The position numbers were made by a program, and so were the translations under genes. From Demequina zhanjiangensis (lineage in GTDB: Bacteria; Actinomycetota; Actinomycetes; Actinomycetales; Demequinaceae), in the NCBI RefSeq assembly GCF_030418315.1, contig NZ_JAUHPV010000001.1, positions 434,001 to 498,000 on the forward strand: 64,000 nucleotides of DNA, written 5' to 3'. Shown here piece after piece: positions 1-6,501 of this stretch (within the stretch, counting starts at the first letter, position 1; every line of letters begins with the position of its first letter). The notes beneath the pieces were generated by a model. It was not told the DNA's origin. It was given only the letters and a program-made list of their open reading frames with translations, and did not search any database.

Positions 1-252
1 CTGTCCGAGGAGGACAAGATCATCGTCGCCCGTGCGCGCAAGATCCAGCAGTTCCTGTCGCAGAACACCTACATGGCGACGCAGTTCACCAGCGTTCCCG
101 GCTCGACCGTCCCGCTGAGCGAGACCATCGAGGCGTTCAAGGGCCTCGTGAACGGCGAATACGACCACATCGCCGAGCAGGCGTTCTTCAACATCGGTGG
201 TCTCGAGGACCTCGACAAGGCGTGGAACCGCATTCAGAAGGAGATCGGCTAG
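1..252 (+). CDS. atpD: ATP synthase F1 beta subunit, C-terminal fragment
   Basis: The window opens inside this gene; 83 codons and a TAG stop remain. The visible protein carries the conserved C-terminal helical region of the catalytic beta subunit, including the segments [10 protein letters not shown] and TFEGFK-like [15 protein letters not shown]. The subunit forms the catalytic nucleotide sites of the cytoplasmic F1 sector. The stop lies 3 nt before the ATG of atpC, the usual gene order and spacing of atp operons. Only the 5' truncation by the window edge is abnormal. Confidence 0.97.
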   Translation: MSEEDKIIVARARKIQQFLSQNTYMATQFTSVPGSTVPLSETIEAFKGLVNGEYDHIAEQAFFNIGGLEDLDKAWNRIQKEIG

Positions 253-255
253 CCC

Positions 256-531
256 ATGGCCGCCACCATCTCCGTCTTCATCGTCGCCCCGGACCAGACT
301 CTCTGGTCCGGGACGGCGCGGTCGGTGTCCGCTCCCACGGTCGAGGGTTCGATCGGTCTGCTCGCGCAGCACGAGCCGGTGCTGTCGGTGCTGCGCGCCG
401 GCACCGTGGCAGTGGTCGCGGATGACGGTGCGCGGACGGAGCTGCCCATCACCGGCGGCTTCCTGTCGTTCGACGAGGACACGGTGACGATCGTCACCGA
501 TCCTGGGTCGGGCGTCGCCGCAGCCGAGTAG
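256..531 (+). CDS. atpC: ATP synthase F1 epsilon subunit, short form
   Basis: A 91-residue protein directly after atpD, with the N-terminal beta-sandwich signature of epsilon (ISVFIVAPDQTLWSG, then VEGSIGLLAQHEPVLSVLRAG and GGFLSFDEDTVTIVTD). It joins the central rotor stalk and couples gamma rotation to the c-ring. Many bacterial epsilon subunits are about 120-140 residues and end in a two-helix hairpin that can inhibit ATP hydrolysis. Here the protein stops just after the beta-sandwich, so that hairpin appears to be missing. The ATG follows the atpD stop by 3 nt, so translation is probably coupled. Confidence 0.95.
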   Translation: MAATISVFIVAPDQTLWSGTARSVSAPTVEGSIGLLAQHEPVLSVLRAGTVAVVADDGARTELPITGGFLSFDEDTVTIVTDPGSGVAAAE

Positions 532-537
532 CGCTCG

Positions 538-1233
538 ATGCGGGTAGTCATCGCCCGTTGCGCCGCCCGGTACACCGGGCGGCTCAGCGCCCACCTTCCC
601 CTCGCGACCCGCGCCATCATGGTCAAGGCCGACGGCTCGGTGCTGCTGCACTCCGACGGTGGCTCGTACAAGCCCCTGAACTGGATGAGCCCTCCCTGCA
701 CCATGAGGGAGCTCGCTCCCGAGCCCGAGGCCGTCGAGCGCGGCGTCACGCACGTGTGGGTGGTGCAGCACCAGAAGTCGGATGACCGGCTCGAGATCGA
801 TCTGCACGAGATCCTGTCCGACACGGAGCACGAGCTTGGCGTCGACCCTGGACTGGTCAAGGACGGCGTCGAGGCGCACCTCCAGGAGCTGCTCGCCGAG
901 CAGGTGCACCTGCTCGGCGACGGCCACACCCTCGTGCGCCGCGAGTACATGACAGCCATCGGCCCGGTCGATATCCTCGCTCGGGACGCGACCGGCGCCG
1001 CGGTCGCGGTCGAGATCAAGCGTCGCGGTGAGATCGACGGCGTGGAGCAGCTCACGCGGTACCTGGAGCTCATGAACCGCGACCCGCTGCTCGCGCCCGT
1101 CACGGGAGTCTTCGCCGCGCAGGAGATCAAGCCGCAGGCGCGCGTGCTCGCCGAGGACAGGGGCATCCGCTGCCTCCTGCTCGACTACGAGGGCATGCGC
1201 GGTGCAGAGGACCTCTCGACGCGGCTCTTCTAG
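538..1233 (+). CDS. nucS: Mismatch-specific endonuclease NucS/EndoMS
   Basis: 231 residues. In actinobacteria and archaea that lack MutS/MutL, NucS cuts both strands at G-T, G-G and T-T mismatches. The N-terminal half is the DNA-binding/dimerisation domain ([18 protein letters not shown], and NWMSPPCTM near residue 50). The C-terminal half is a RecB-like nuclease with the catalytic core GPVDILARD and [20 protein letters not shown] (Asp, then Glu-x-Lys). The protein ends in LSTRLF, which resembles the sliding-clamp-binding tail known for the family. ATG lies 6 nt after the atpC stop. The position downstream of the atp operon is common in actinobacteria and supports the name. Confidence 0.95.
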   Translation: MRVVIARCAARYTGRLSAHLPLATRAIMVKADGSVLLHSDGGSYKPLNWMSPPCTMRELAPEPEAVERGVTHVWVVQHQKSDDRLEIDLHEILSDTEHELGVDPGLVKDGVEAHLQELLAEQVHLLGDGHTLVRREYMTAIGPVDILARDATGAAVAVEIKRRGEIDGVEQLTRYLELMNRDPLLAPVTGVFAAQEIKPQARVLAEDRGIRCLLLDYEGMRGAEDLSTRLF

Positions 1234-1399
1234 CCCCACTCCGGCCGCTCGCGACGCGTGACAGCGGGGGTAGGCGCCTCGCGTCACACATGGCGCTCCG
1301 CGCGTCACGCGTGGCGCTGGCGCGGTCCCGTCGGCGCCAGCGAGGGACGTCACCGTCAACGGGTCGTAGCGGGGAGCCGGAAGGACCGTGAGTGTCGAG

Positions 1400-1429
1400 T
1401 TGCGCGGATTCGGCGAAGCGCGCCATACT
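1400..1429 (+). promoter_or_regulatory. Probable promoter of the PTS operon
   Basis: TTGCGC at 1400-1405 and CATACT at 1424-1429 are separated by 18 nt. They lie about 30 nt upstream of the RAT-like leader, so a transcript starting near 1436 would carry the whole antitermination element. Confidence 0.45.
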
Positions 1430-1460
1430 GGCGGCGCAGTGCCCGTCACTGCATGGTTTT

Positions 1461-1488
1461 GGGATTGTGACTCCTTGAGGCGATACCC
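1461..1488 (+). promoter_or_regulatory. RAT-type ribonucleic antiterminator for a BglG/LicT protein
   Basis: The segment begins GGGATTGTGACT and ends GGCGATACCC, matching the two halves of the BglG/LicT RAT pattern (GGATTGTTACT ... GGCAAAACC) with G-C closure at the base (GGG/CCC). It sits in the leader of a beta-glucoside PTS gene whose operon also encodes the matching RNA-binding regulator at 5544-6395. When that protein binds, the RAT should be stabilised and the overlapping terminator prevented. Confidence 0.7.
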
Positions 1489-1556
1489 GGACCTGGTACA
1501 TGGCTCAGTTGCCGTATGCCGGTCCGGTGTCTGCGCTCCGGACCAGCGTCGGTCCG
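1487..1556 (+). terminator. Leader terminator with alternative stems
   Basis: CCGGACC (1487-1493), GGTCCGG (1521-1527), CCGGACC (1538-1544) and GGTCCG (1551-1556) can pair in three mutually exclusive ways. The first arm overlaps the 3' end of the RAT, which is the layout expected when RAT folding blocks termination. The U-tract is weak (ttcaa), as in many high-GC bacteria. Confidence 0.5.
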
Positions 1557-1646
1557 TTCAATGGAGAACATCGTGTTCCACATCCGATTCACCCCTCGTC
1601 GCGCGACAACGCGCGACCTCTCGCTCCGTGCAGGAAGCGAGGCGCG

Positions 1647-3071
1647 ATGATGTACGAGAAGTTCGCGCACGAAGCGGTCGCCGCAGTCGGCGGCCCTGAC
1701 AACATCCGCGGCGTGACCCACTGCGCGACTCGCCTGCGATTCCAGCTCCACGACACCTCGATCGTCGACAAGGCGCGCATCGAGGCGCTCGACGAGGCGA
1801 TCGGCATCCGCCAGTCCGGTAGCCAGATCCAGATTGTCGTCGGCACCGATGTGCCGCAGGCGCATGCCGCCGTCGAGGCCCTCTACGACCTCGAGGGCGG
1901 TGGCGGCGCCGCTTCCGCGGCTCCGGGCGAGGACGGCGCGACAGGAACGAATCCAGCGTCGGCGGCCAAGGGATCGATCTTCGACCGGATCCTCGGCACG
2001 ATCTCCGCGATCTTCACGCCGTACATCCCGCTGCTCGCCACCGTCGGAATCCTGAAGGGCGCGATCGACCTCGCGGTGAACTTCGAATGGATGTCCGCGG
2101 AGTCCAACACGTACATGATCCTGCAGGCGCCGTGGTCGGCGATGCTGTACTTCTTCCCGATCCTCCTCGCGTTCACCGGTGCCAAGCAGTTCGGCGCGAA
2201 CCCGTACATCGGCGCGCTGATCGGAGCCTCGCTCGTGGAGCCAGGCCTCGTGGGCGTGGCGCAGTCGGGGGCCAACCTCGACTTCTTCGGGATCCCGTTC
2301 GTCGCGCAGTCGTTCGGCGGCACGGTCATCCCGATCATCCTGGGCATGTGGGCGTTCGGCTACCTGGAGCGGTGGCTCAAGAGCGTGATGCCGAAGATCA
2401 CGCATCTGTTGCTGGTGCCGCTCGTGTCGGTGCTCGTGATGGTGCCGCTCATGCTCCTCGTGTTCGGACCGCTCGGCTTCGGCATCGCGAACCTGATCGC
2501 CGAAGGCTATGAGTGGCTCGTGGGCTACCCGATCCTGCTCAGCGCCGTGTTCGGCGCGTTGTTCATCTACGTCATCATGATCGGCGCGCACTGGGTCGTG
2601 ATCCCGATCCAGCTTGGCATCCTCGCCGAGCAGGGGTACGAGTACTCGCTGGCTGCGGGTGGCATGGGCAACTACGCGCTGCTGGGCGTGGTGCTCGCGG
2701 TGATGATGCTCAGCCGGGACAAGCAGATGCGCCAGGTCGCGGGTTCCGCCGCCTTCGTGAACGCGCTGTCGGGCATCACTGAGCCCGGCCTCTATGGCGT
2801 CGTCCTGAAGAACAAGCGCTACTTCGCGGCGCTGACGCTGGGTGGCCTCGCAGGCGGACTCGTGTGCGGGTTCACGGGCACCTACATCACGTCGTTCGCC
2901 TTCACAGGCCTGTTCGGTCTGCCTGCGTTCGCCTCGTCGCCGACGGCCGCGAGCTACTTCGTCGCAGTCGCCGTGGCGATCGCGGTCGGATTCGCGGTCA
3001 CGGCGCTGATCGAGCGGGGCCGTCGTCGTCCTGCAGCCGATCCCACTGAGAAGGAGACGGTCAGCGCCTGA
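1647..3071 (+). CDS. PTS beta-glucoside-type transporter, EIIBC
   Basis: 474 residues. This is the membrane transporter that takes phosphate from EIIA and phosphorylates a beta-glucoside-like sugar during uptake. Residues 1-85 form the EIIB domain, with the phosphocysteine in VTHCATRLRF (Cys26). A Gly/Ala-rich linker follows (about 85-110), then a roughly ten-helix EIIC domain containing GxTEP-like GITEPGLYGV. The EIIA domain often fused to such proteins is a separate gene (5068-5547). ATG 1647 was chosen over an in-frame ATG at 1500: it has an AGGAAG ribosome site at 1632-1637 and EIIB homology begins there, while 1500 lies inside the leader hairpins. Specificity within the beta-glucoside family cannot be read from the sequence. 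Confidence 0.9.
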   Translation: MMYEKFAHEAVAAVGGPDNIRGVTHCATRLRFQLHDTSIVDKARIEALDEAIGIRQSGSQIQIVVGTDVPQAHAAVEALYDLEGGGGAASAAPGEDGATGTNPASAAKGSIFDRILGTISAIFTPYIPLLATVGILKGAIDLAVNFEWMSAESNTYMILQAPWSAMLYFFPILLAFTGAKQFGANPYIGALIGASLVEPGLVGVAQSGANLDFFGIPFVAQSFGGTVIPIILGMWAFGYLERWLKSVMPKITHLLLVPLVSVLVMVPLMLLVFGPLGFGIANLIAEGYEWLVGYPILLSAVFGALFIYVIMIGAHWVVIPIQLGILAEQGYEYSLAAGGMGNYALLGVVLAVMMLSRDKQMRQVAGSAAFVNALSGITEPGLYGVVLKNKRYFAALTLGGLAGGLVCGFTGTYITSFAFTGLFGLPAFASSPTAASYFVAVAVAIAVGFAVTALIERGRRRPAADPTEKETVSA

Positions 3072-3147
3072 GGCGCCCACCTCTCGCCCTATCGACGCGG
3101 TGCGCGTCGGCACGACGCCGGCGCGCACCGCGCAAGGAGAACCACTG

Positions 3148-5040
3148 ATGGACTACCCCATGCTGTTCAGCCCTCTGCTGATCAACGGGATGATGACGAA
3201 GAATCGCATCGTCGCGACGCCGACGAGCGATCACTTCGAGGACAAGGCGCTCGGGGGCGCGGGTATCGTGATCGCCGGCCACGCGATCGTCGAGCCGGGT
3301 CGGTCGAGCTACTCGTCAGGCGACGAGCCCGACGCGTTCGCGAAGTACGAGGTCGAGGCGACCCGCAGGCGCATCCTCAAGGTGCACCAGGGCGGCGCGC
3401 GGGCGTCGATCGAGATCTTCCACGGCGGCGAGCATGCGCGCGTGAAGGACTTCGCGCGCGGACCGGACGCGAAGGTGCGTGCCGACGGCGTCGAGGTGCG
3501 CGCGATGACCGAGGCCGACATGGAGGAGGTGCTCGAGCATTTCGCGAGGACGGTCCGCAACGCGCGTGACGTCGGCTTCGACATGGTGTTCATGCACTTC
3601 GGTCATGGGTGGCTGCCCGCGCAGTTCCTGTCGCCCCGCACCAACCACCGGACCGATGAGTACGGTGGCTCGCTCGAGAACCGTGCACGCTTCCCGCTGC
3701 GCATCCTCGAGACGGTGCGCGAGGCTGTCGGGGCCGACTTCCCGGTCGACATGAGGATCAGCGCGGTCGAGTTCATGGAGGGCTCGATCGAGTTCGACGA
3801 CGTGAGGCAGTTCATCCAGTGGGCGGAGCCGTACATCGACGCGGTGCAGATCTCTGCGGGAGTCGACATCGGTATCGAGGGCAACGTCCACATGGCGACC
3901 ACGAACTTCGAACCGCATCACCCGAACGCGCACTGGGCGGCGCAGGTGCGCGAGGTGGTCCAGATCCCCGTCGGCGTCGTGGGAGCGGTCATGTCCCCGG
4001 ACGAGGGGGAGCGGCTTCTCCAGGAGGGGGCGGTGGACCTGATCGCTCTCGGTAGGCCCCTGATCGCGGATCCGGAGTGGCCCCGCAAGGCGCAGGAGGG
4101 GCGCGCCTCGGACATCACGCCGTGCCTGCGGTGCCTGCAGTGCTATCACATCTCCACCGAGCGCAGGCATGTCGGCTGTTCGGTCAACCCCCGCTTCTGG
4201 AACGAGGAGTTCATCCCCCGCACTCTGACTCCGGCGGTCTCTCCGAAGCGGCTGGTCGTGGTGGGCGGCGGACCGGCGGGCATCACGGGAGCGCTGACGG
4301 CATCTCGGCGAGGTCACGAGGTCATCCTGCTCGAACGTGAGGGCGAGCTCGGGGGCCAGCTCCGCTGGATCGCTCAGGAGCGGTTCAAGGAGGACATCGC
4401 CGCCTACCTCGCGCACCTCGTGCGGCAGGTCGAGTCGAGCAGCGTCGACGTGCGTCTGGGCGTCGAGGCGACGCGCGACTCGGTGGCCGAGCTCAGGCCT
4501 GACGCACTGATCATCGCGGTCGGCGCGCGCGAGATCGCCCTTCCGGTCCCAGGCGTGGACCTTCCTCATGTGCTCACGGGAAATGAGGCGGTGGAGCGGG
4601 AGCACGAGATCGGGGAGGCGGTCGTCATCCTCGGGGCGGGTCAGATCGGCACCGAGATCGGCCTGGAGCTCGCGACCTTCTCCGACCGCCACGTGACGTT
4701 GCTGGACACCGGAGACACCTATGCGAGGCGCGGGAACACCCTCTACCGGGAGGGTTTGAGGCAGAAGCTCGAGGCGGTCGCTGGGCGTCTCGAGTTCGCG
4801 TGGGGGACCGCGTGCGAGCGGATCGAGGAGGACCGTGTCCTGGCCCGCGACGCCGACGGGGCGCGTCGGGAGCTCCGAGCGGACACGGTGATCGTCGCCG
4901 TCGGCATGACCCCCCGGGACGTGGAGGCGCAGCGCTTCTACGGAATCGTGCCGGAGGTCGTGACGGTCGGCGACTGCGTCCGACCCCGAATCATCCAGGA
5001 CGCCGTGTTCGAGGCGCATTCCTACGCCATGAACCTGTAA
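3148..5040 (+). CDS. Old Yellow Enzyme-type NADH:flavin oxidoreductase with Fe-S and FAD domains
   Basis: 630 residues, the size of 2,4-dienoyl-CoA reductase, BaiCD and daidzein reductase enzymes. Residues 1-320 form an FMN TIM barrel with HFGHGW (His150, His153, Trp155) and LSPRTNHRTDEYGGSLENR. Cys326, Cys329, Cys332 and Cys344 form a 4Fe-4S site (C-x2-C-x2-C-x11-C). From about 365 there is an FAD domain (VVVGGGPAGITGA) and from about 490 an NAD(P)H domain (VVILGAGQIGTEIG). Such enzymes reduce activated C=C bonds. The position of the usual catalytic Tyr (HGYL motif) is Trp155, as also occurs in some homologues. AAGGAGA at 3134-3140 fixes the ATG. It lies between EIIBC and EIIA, suggesting that it acts on the transported glycoside or its aglycone; this is inference. 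Confidence 0.9.
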   Translation: MDYPMLFSPLLINGMMTKNRIVATPTSDHFEDKALGGAGIVIAGHAIVEPGRSSYSSGDEPDAFAKYEVEATRRRILKVHQGGARASIEIFHGGEHARVKDFARGPDAKVRADGVEVRAMTEADMEEVLEHFARTVRNARDVGFDMVFMHFGHGWLPAQFLSPRTNHRTDEYGGSLENRARFPLRILETVREAVGADFPVDMRISAVEFMEGSIEFDDVRQFIQWAEPYIDAVQISAGVDIGIEGNVHMATTNFEPHHPNAHWAAQVREVVQIPVGVVGAVMSPDEGERLLQEGAVDLIALGRPLIADPEWPRKAQEGRASDITPCLRCLQCYHISTERRHVGCSVNPRFWNEEFIPRTLTPAVSPKRLVVVGGGPAGITGALTASRRGHEVILLEREGELGGQLRWIAQERFKEDIAAYLAHLVRQVESSSVDVRLGVEATRDSVAELRPDALIIAVGAREIALPVPGVDLPHVLTGNEAVEREHEIGEAVVILGAGQIGTEIGLELATFSDRHVTLLDTGDTYARRGNTLYREGLRQKLEAVAGRLEFAWGTACERIEEDRVLARDADGARRELRADTVIVAVGMTPRDVEAQRFYGIVPEVVTVGDCVRPRIIQDAVFEAHSYAMNL

Positions 5041-5067
5041 GCAAGACCTGAAGGAGACTAGACGAAA

Positions 5068-5547
5068 GTGTCGACCATCATCACAGCTCTCTCACCCGTC
5101 GCGGGCGCGATAGTGCCGCTGGCGGAGACCAGCGACCCCATCTTCGCCGGAGGTGCGCTCGGCCCCGGCATCGCGGTGCAGCCCGCCGACGGCACGATCG
5201 TCGCGCCCGTGCCTGGCACCTTGAGGACGGTGCTGCCGCACGCCTATGGCATCGCGACCGACGACGGCGTCGAGATCCTGGTGCACGTGGGGATCGACAC
5301 TGTCGAGCTCGAAGGCCGTCACTTCGAGCCCGCCGTCGCTGTCGGCGACCGGGTGACCGCCGGACAGCTGCTGGCGCGCGCAGACTTCGAGGCGATCGCA
5401 GGCGAGGGCTTCGACACGGTGACGATCCTCGTGGTCACCAACGCGGATCCGGGCGGAACCGTCGCACCGTGCGCCGACGGCAGTGTCGCGCGTGGAGCTG
5501 CAGTCCTCCGCCTCGAGGGCGCGTCCGGCGGGGCGGTGCCCCGATGA
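5068..5547 (+). CDS. PTS EIIA component, glucose/beta-glucoside type
   Basis: 159 residues. This soluble protein relays phosphate from HPr to the EIIB domain of the transporter at 1647-3071. The Crr/EIIA-Glc fold signature is present: LSPVAGAIVPLAETSDPIFAGG at the start, GPGIAVQPADG, and ILVHVGIDTVEL, in which His73 is the expected phosphorylated residue and His58 the partner histidine. Translation starts at GTG 5068 after a GGAG site (5051-5055). The last four bases overlap the start of the antiterminator gene, so the two are probably translationally coupled. Confidence 0.93.
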   Translation: MSTIITALSPVAGAIVPLAETSDPIFAGGALGPGIAVQPADGTIVAPVPGTLRTVLPHAYGIATDDGVEILVHVGIDTVELEGRHFEPAVAVGDRVTAGQLLARADFEAIAGEGFDTVTILVVTNADPGGTVAPCADGSVARGAAVLRLEGASGGAVPR

Positions 5548-6395
5548 GGATCCTCAAGATCTTCAACAACAGCGTGCTCCTGGCGGAGAGGGAGGACGGC
5601 AGCGAGGTCGTGATCCGCGGCCCGGGCGTCGGCTTCTCCCGTTCTGCAGGCGAGCTCGTGGACGACGCGCTCGTCGACAAGGTGTACGTGCCGTCGGGCG
5701 CGACGCCCGTGGAGCGGGTGGTGCAGCTGCTTCTGGAGATCCGGCCGGAGATCCTCGCGGTCGCCGACGAGATCCTCGAGGAGGCGCGAGGAGGGCTTCG
5801 CGCACACGTGAGCGAGCACGCCGTGCTCCCGCTTGCGGACCACCTGAACTTCGCCGTGGAGCGAGCGGAGAGCGGCGATGCCTCGGAGTACCCGCTCAGG
5901 TGGGAGGTGGGGACGCTCTACCCGCAGGAGACGGCGCTCGCCCATCGCGCGATCGCGCTCGTCGAGACGGCGGTCGGCGTGCGTCTCCCTGACTCGGAGG
6001 CGGGACCGCTCGCGCTGCACCTGGTGAACGGTCAGATCGTCGAGGGTTCGATGGCTCTCGCGGCTCACATGACGGACGTCCTCGCGCGCTGTCTCACGCT
6101 CGTCTCGGAGCGGTGGGCCGGCGCCGTCGAGCCTGAGGGGATTGATGCCTCGCGGTTCGTGACCCACGTGCGCTATCTGATCGCACGGTCCCTCGAGGGC
6201 AAGGCTGCTCCGGCGCTGGACGTGCGGGTGGCCGAGGCGCTGAGGACGGCGAACTCGACCGAGTACGCGGTCGCGAGCGAGGTTGCGGGAGTCCTGGAGG
6301 AGGAGTTCGAGTTCGCGGTGGGGGAGGACGAGCGGCTGTACCTCACCGTGCATGTCGCGAGGCTTGCCGCGCGATCGGAGTCGGTGAGCGGCTGA
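5544..6395 (+). CDS. BglG/LicT-family transcriptional antiterminator
   Basis: 283 residues. The N-terminal co-antiterminator RNA-binding domain (MRILKIFNNSVLLAE ... VVIRGPGVGF, residues 1-55) is followed by two PTS-regulation domains. PRD1 shows HAVLPLADHLNFAVER near residue 100; PRD2 spans about 170-283. In the family, PRD phosphorylation by the PTS makes RNA binding depend on substrate transport. ATG 5544 overlaps the EIIA stop (ATGA), and the CAT domain begins exactly there. The protein should act on the RAT at 1461-1488 and so control its own operon. About 70 nt of unremarkable sequence separate it from the GH1 promoter. Confidence 0.92.
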   Translation: MRILKIFNNSVLLAEREDGSEVVIRGPGVGFSRSAGELVDDALVDKVYVPSGATPVERVVQLLLEIRPEILAVADEILEEARGGLRAHVSEHAVLPLADHLNFAVERAESGDASEYPLRWEVGTLYPQETALAHRAIALVETAVGVRLPDSEAGPLALHLVNGQIVEGSMALAAHMTDVLARCLTLVSERWAGAVEPEGIDASRFVTHVRYLIARSLEGKAAPALDVRVAEALRTANSTEYAVASEVAGVLEEEFEFAVGEDERLYLTVHVARLAARSESVSG

Positions 6396-6475
6396 TCTGC
6401 GGTCGCTTGCGGCGTCGGCTCCCGTGCGCCTGGACCGGTTTCCCTGTCAGAGTCGCGCCTCTGCGCGCGCATCGT

Positions 6476-6487
6476 CGAAACGTTTCG
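6476..6487. promoter_or_regulatory. 12-bp palindromic operator of LacI type
   Basis: CGAAACGTTTCG is a perfect palindrome with the central CG step typical of LacI-family operators. It ends one base before the -10 hexamer of the GH1 gene, so a bound repressor would block RNA polymerase. Its sequence differs from the operators at 22234 and 52250, implying a different regulator, not encoded here. Confidence 0.65.
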
Positions 6488-6488
6488 G

Positions 6489-6494
6489 TAGACT
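6489..6494 (+). promoter_or_regulatory. -10 element of a leaderless promoter for the GH1 gene
   Basis: TAGACT is followed by 7 nt and then the ATG at 6502. There is no Shine-Dalgarno sequence, so transcription probably begins at or next to the start codon. Confidence 0.6.
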
Positions 6495-6501
6495 GGTGCG
6501 C

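Larger units (their letters stand above)
1234..1646. other. 413-bp intergenic region: repeat, hairpin, promoter and antiterminator leader
   Basis: Just after nucS two imperfect copies of a roughly 21-bp unit (gcgtcacRcRtggcgct core) lie at about 1277-1319. A 7-bp stem (CTGGCGC 1317-1323, GCGCCAG 1334-1340) could end nucS transcription but lacks a T tract. A promoter-like pair and a RAT/terminator leader, listed separately, fill the rest up to the PTS gene. No credible gene was found here. Confidence 0.5.

Noticed and set aside
249..1166. Long minus-strand ORF (305 codons) opposite atpC and nucS
   Set aside because: Shadow of strongly supported plus-strand genes; Ser/Arg/Thr-rich composition typical of antisense frames in GC-rich DNA and no ribosome site.
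1446..3128. 560-codon minus-strand ORF opposite EIIBC
   Set aside because: Arg/His/Glu-rich low-complexity translation mirrors the EIIBC codons; the plus frame has full PTS motifs.
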